Translations under genes and position numbers: made by a program
DNA from: Candidatus Krumholzibacteriia bacterium
GTDB lineage: Bacteria > Krumholzibacteriota > Krumholzibacteriia > LZORAL124-64-63
Direction: 5' to 3'
Assembly: GCA_014859985.1 (NCBI GenBank)
Contig: JACZKN010000541.1
Location: 1 to 7,618 of the forward strand
DNA length: 7,618 nt
Part shown: in pieces, positions 5,739 through 7,618 of the stretch
Numbering within the stretch: the stretch's first letter is position 1
Layout of the letters: the number at the start of each line of letters is the position of its first letter
Notes under the pieces: generated by a model
The model's database searches: none
What the model was told of the DNA's origin: nothing
Seen by the model: the letters and a program-made list of their open reading frames with translations, nothing else

Positions 5739-7610
5739 ATGAGAACGCCGTTGCGCGCGCGCATCCTGCGCCTGCCGCTGCCGCTGCTGCTGATCCTGGC
5801 CACCCTGCTTGCGACGGCGTGTTCGGACGACGCCTCCGCGCCCCTGCCCGTGGCCGACGACGCGGCTTGGGCGTGGGCCAATCCACGGCCGGCCGGCTAC
5901 TCCCTGGCCGCGGTCGCCTTCGCCGACGATGCCGTCGGCCTGGCCGTCGGCCCGTTGGGCGTCATCTACCGGACCGCCGACGGCGGCGCCACCTGGTCGC
6001 TGGTGCCGAGCGGCGTGGGGGCCCAACTCAATGCGGTGGTGTGGCCGTCACCTGGCACCGCCGTCGCGGTCGGCTACCCCGGGACGATCCTCCGCAGCGA
6101 GGACGCCGGCCTCTCCTGGACCGTTGTGCCGACCTTCACCAACGGCAGGCTGCAATGCGTGGCTTTCGCGGATCCCCGGCACGGGATGATCCTCGGCAGC
6201 GAAGGGACGGTCCTGCGCACCGCCGACGGCGGCGTCACCTGGACGGGCACCGCGGGCCCACGCGGCCCCTTCGTCTCGGATCTGGCCTACCTGGACGCGC
6301 AGACCGCCATCGCGTTGACCGGCAGCCCCTTCCTGCTGCGGACGACGGACGCGGGGGCCACCTGGAACCTGGACTTGAGCCCGGCCGAGGGCATCGACTC
6401 GCCGGGCCTGCTCGCCGCGGCCTTCGCCGACCCGCTGACCGGCACCGTGGTCGGCACCGGCGGCGCGATCCTGCGCACCGCCGACGGCGGCGCCACCTGG
6501 ACGGCCCAGGCCAGCGGCACGACCCGCGACCTGGATTTCGTCGCCTGCGCCGATGCGGCGAGCGCCGTCGCCGGCGGGCGGGAGGGGCCGCTCCTGCGCA
6601 CCGACGACGGAGGCGTCACCTGGCACGAGGCCGACGCCGAGACCGACCAGCCGCTGCGGGGCGCCGCGCTGACCCCCGGCGGCACGGGCGTGATCATAGG
6701 GGCGAGCGGCACGCTGCTGTGCTCCACGGACCACGGGGCGACCTGGGTCGACCGGACGACCGGTCCGCGCATGAAACTCCACGACCTCGCCTTCACCGCC
6801 GGTGGGGTCGGGATCGCGGTCGGCGCCGGCGGCACGGTCCTGCGGACCACCGACGACGGGGTGACCTGGGCGGCCCGGACCAGCGGCACGACCGCGTACC
6901 TCGACGACGTCACCTTCATCGACGACCGGCAAGGTTTCATTGTGGGCATGGAGGGTGTCATCCTGGCCACCGCCGACGCCGGACTGACCTGGTCGCCGCG
7001 AGCCAGCGGCACCGACCTTTCCCTCGAGGCAGTCGCGTTCGCCAACGCCCTGGAGGGCTTCATCGTCGGCGAGGCCGGCGTCATCCTGCACAGCACCGAC
7101 GGGGGCTCGACCTGGACGAACCAGGACAGCGGCAGCTCGGACTGGCTGGTGCGCGTCGAGCTTCTGGACGCCCAGCGCGCGTTCGCCATCGGCTTCAGCG
7201 GCGGTGGCATCCTGGTGACCACCGACGGCGGCCGTCATTGGCAGCCCCATCCCGACGCCACCCTGCCGCGGCTGCGCGGCATCGACTTCGTGGACGGCGA
7301 CGTCGGACTGGCCGTCGGCTCGGAGGGCGCCATCGCGCGCACCGCCGACGGCGGGGCCACCTGGCGGCGGGTCGCCAGCGGCACGCTCGAGGACCTGGCC
7401 GACGTCGCCTTCCGCGACGCGGAATTCGGGGTCGCCGCCGGTCGGGCCGGTACCCTGCTGCACACCTGGGACGGAGGCCGCACCTGGCGGCTCGGCGCGG
7501 ACATGCGTGCCCCGGGCATCTGGTCGGTCGCCTTCACGCCCGACGGCACCGCCTGCGCCGTCGGCGCGAACGGCGCCATCCTCCGCCGCGCCGGTCCCGG
7601 CCGGCGCTAG
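5739..7610 (+). CDS. Ycf48/BNR-repeat (Asp-box) lipoprotein, probable double beta-propeller
   Basis: This is a 623-residue predicted lipoprotein. Residues 1-28 form a signal peptide: basic MRTPLRARILR, a Leu-rich core, then ATAC with the lipidated Cys at C28. Serine at the next position is compatible with outer-membrane sorting. The rest is a chain of Ycf48-like BNR repeats, each with GxxGxILRTxDGGxTW. The 13 Asp-boxes start at residues 78, 119, 160, 201, 246, 287, 328, 369, 410, 451, 493, 534 and 575, a period of 41 with only two exceptions (45 and 42). A 14th unit at the C-terminus (GANGAILRR, R616) lacks the Asp-box. The N-terminal AWANPRPAGYSL resembles the missing outer strand, so the ends could close together. 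Such repeats form beta-propellers; in cyanobacteria Ycf48 assists photosystem II assembly, but no photosynthesis gene is present here and that role should not be carried over. Ligand and function are unknown. No C-terminal sorting domain is present. Confidence 0.9.
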   Translation: MRTPLRARILRLPLPLLLILATLLATACSDDASAPLPVADDAAWAWANPRPAGYSLAAVAFADDAVGLAVGPLGVIYRTADGGATWSLVPSGVGAQLNAVVWPSPGTAVAVGYPGTILRSEDAGLSWTVVPTFTNGRLQCVAFADPRHGMILGSEGTVLRTADGGVTWTGTAGPRGPFVSDLAYLDAQTAIALTGSPFLLRTTDAGATWNLDLSPAEGIDSPGLLAAAFADPLTGTVVGTGGAILRTADGGATWTAQASGTTRDLDFVACADAASAVAGGREGPLLRTDDGGVTWHEADAETDQPLRGAALTPGGTGVIIGASGTLLCSTDHGATWVDRTTGPRMKLHDLAFTAGGVGIAVGAGGTVLRTTDDGVTWAARTSGTTAYLDDVTFIDDRQGFIVGMEGVILATADAGLTWSPRASGTDLSLEAVAFANALEGFIVGEAGVILHSTDGGSTWTNQDSGSSDWLVRVELLDAQRAFAIGFSGGGILVTTDGGRHWQPHPDATLPRLRGIDFVDGDVGLAVGSEGAIARTADGGATWRRVASGTLEDLADVAFRDAEFGVAAGRAGTLLHTWDGGRTWRLGADMRAPGIWSVAFTPDGTACAVGANGAILRRAGPGRR

Positions 7611-7618
7611 GCCGCTGG

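Overview
The window looks like ordinary chromosomal DNA from a very GC-rich bacterium, by eye roughly two thirds to 70% G+C. Genes are tightly packed, GTG is used as a start, and both tRNA genes encode their 3' CCA. The gene order and the Ycf48/BNR-repeat lipoprotein resemble what is seen in GC-rich, often uncultured Gram-negative lineages such as delta-proteobacteria-like or FCB-like phyla. Nothing here fixes the phylum, and that placement is inference. I see no transposase, integrase, phage gene, CRISPR array or toxin-antitoxin pair.

Layout. Positions 1-84 hold nothing I can identify. A minus-strand tRNA-Gly(CCC) lies at 85-160, with a good sigma70-type promoter just upstream. Divergent from it, a plus-strand run begins: a DUF512 radical-SAM-like Fe-S protein (275-1699), the double GTPase Der (1779-3092), the acyl-phosphate glycerol-3-phosphate acyltransferase PlsY (3123-3779), glycerol-3-phosphate dehydrogenase GpsA (overlapping plsY by 4 nt, to 4795) and a small MerR-type regulator (4859-5284). 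A plus-strand tRNA-Pro(GGG) follows at 5406-5482 and ends at a strong intrinsic terminator (5502-5537). A new transcription unit then starts from a consensus-like promoter at 5581-5610. It has a hairpin-rich leader of about 120 nt and encodes a lipoprotein built almost entirely of 41-residue Ycf48/BNR (Asp-box) repeats (5739-7610).

How the genes fit together. GpsA makes sn-glycerol-3-phosphate and PlsY acylates it, so these translationally coupled genes supply the first steps of phospholipid synthesis. Der acts in 50S ribosome assembly. The DUF512 protein has no settled function, but its position beside der matches a recurring bacterial gene order. The MerR protein may control its own operon or the neighbouring tRNA: a matching palindrome, GGAA(G/C)TTCC, lies on each side of its gene.

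The genes themselves belong to known families and I do not see an undescribed multi-gene system. The best leads are the 14-unit circularly closing repeat architecture of the lipoprotein, its structured leader, the paired palindromes around merR, and an acidic/proline-rich insertion in the DUF512 protein.
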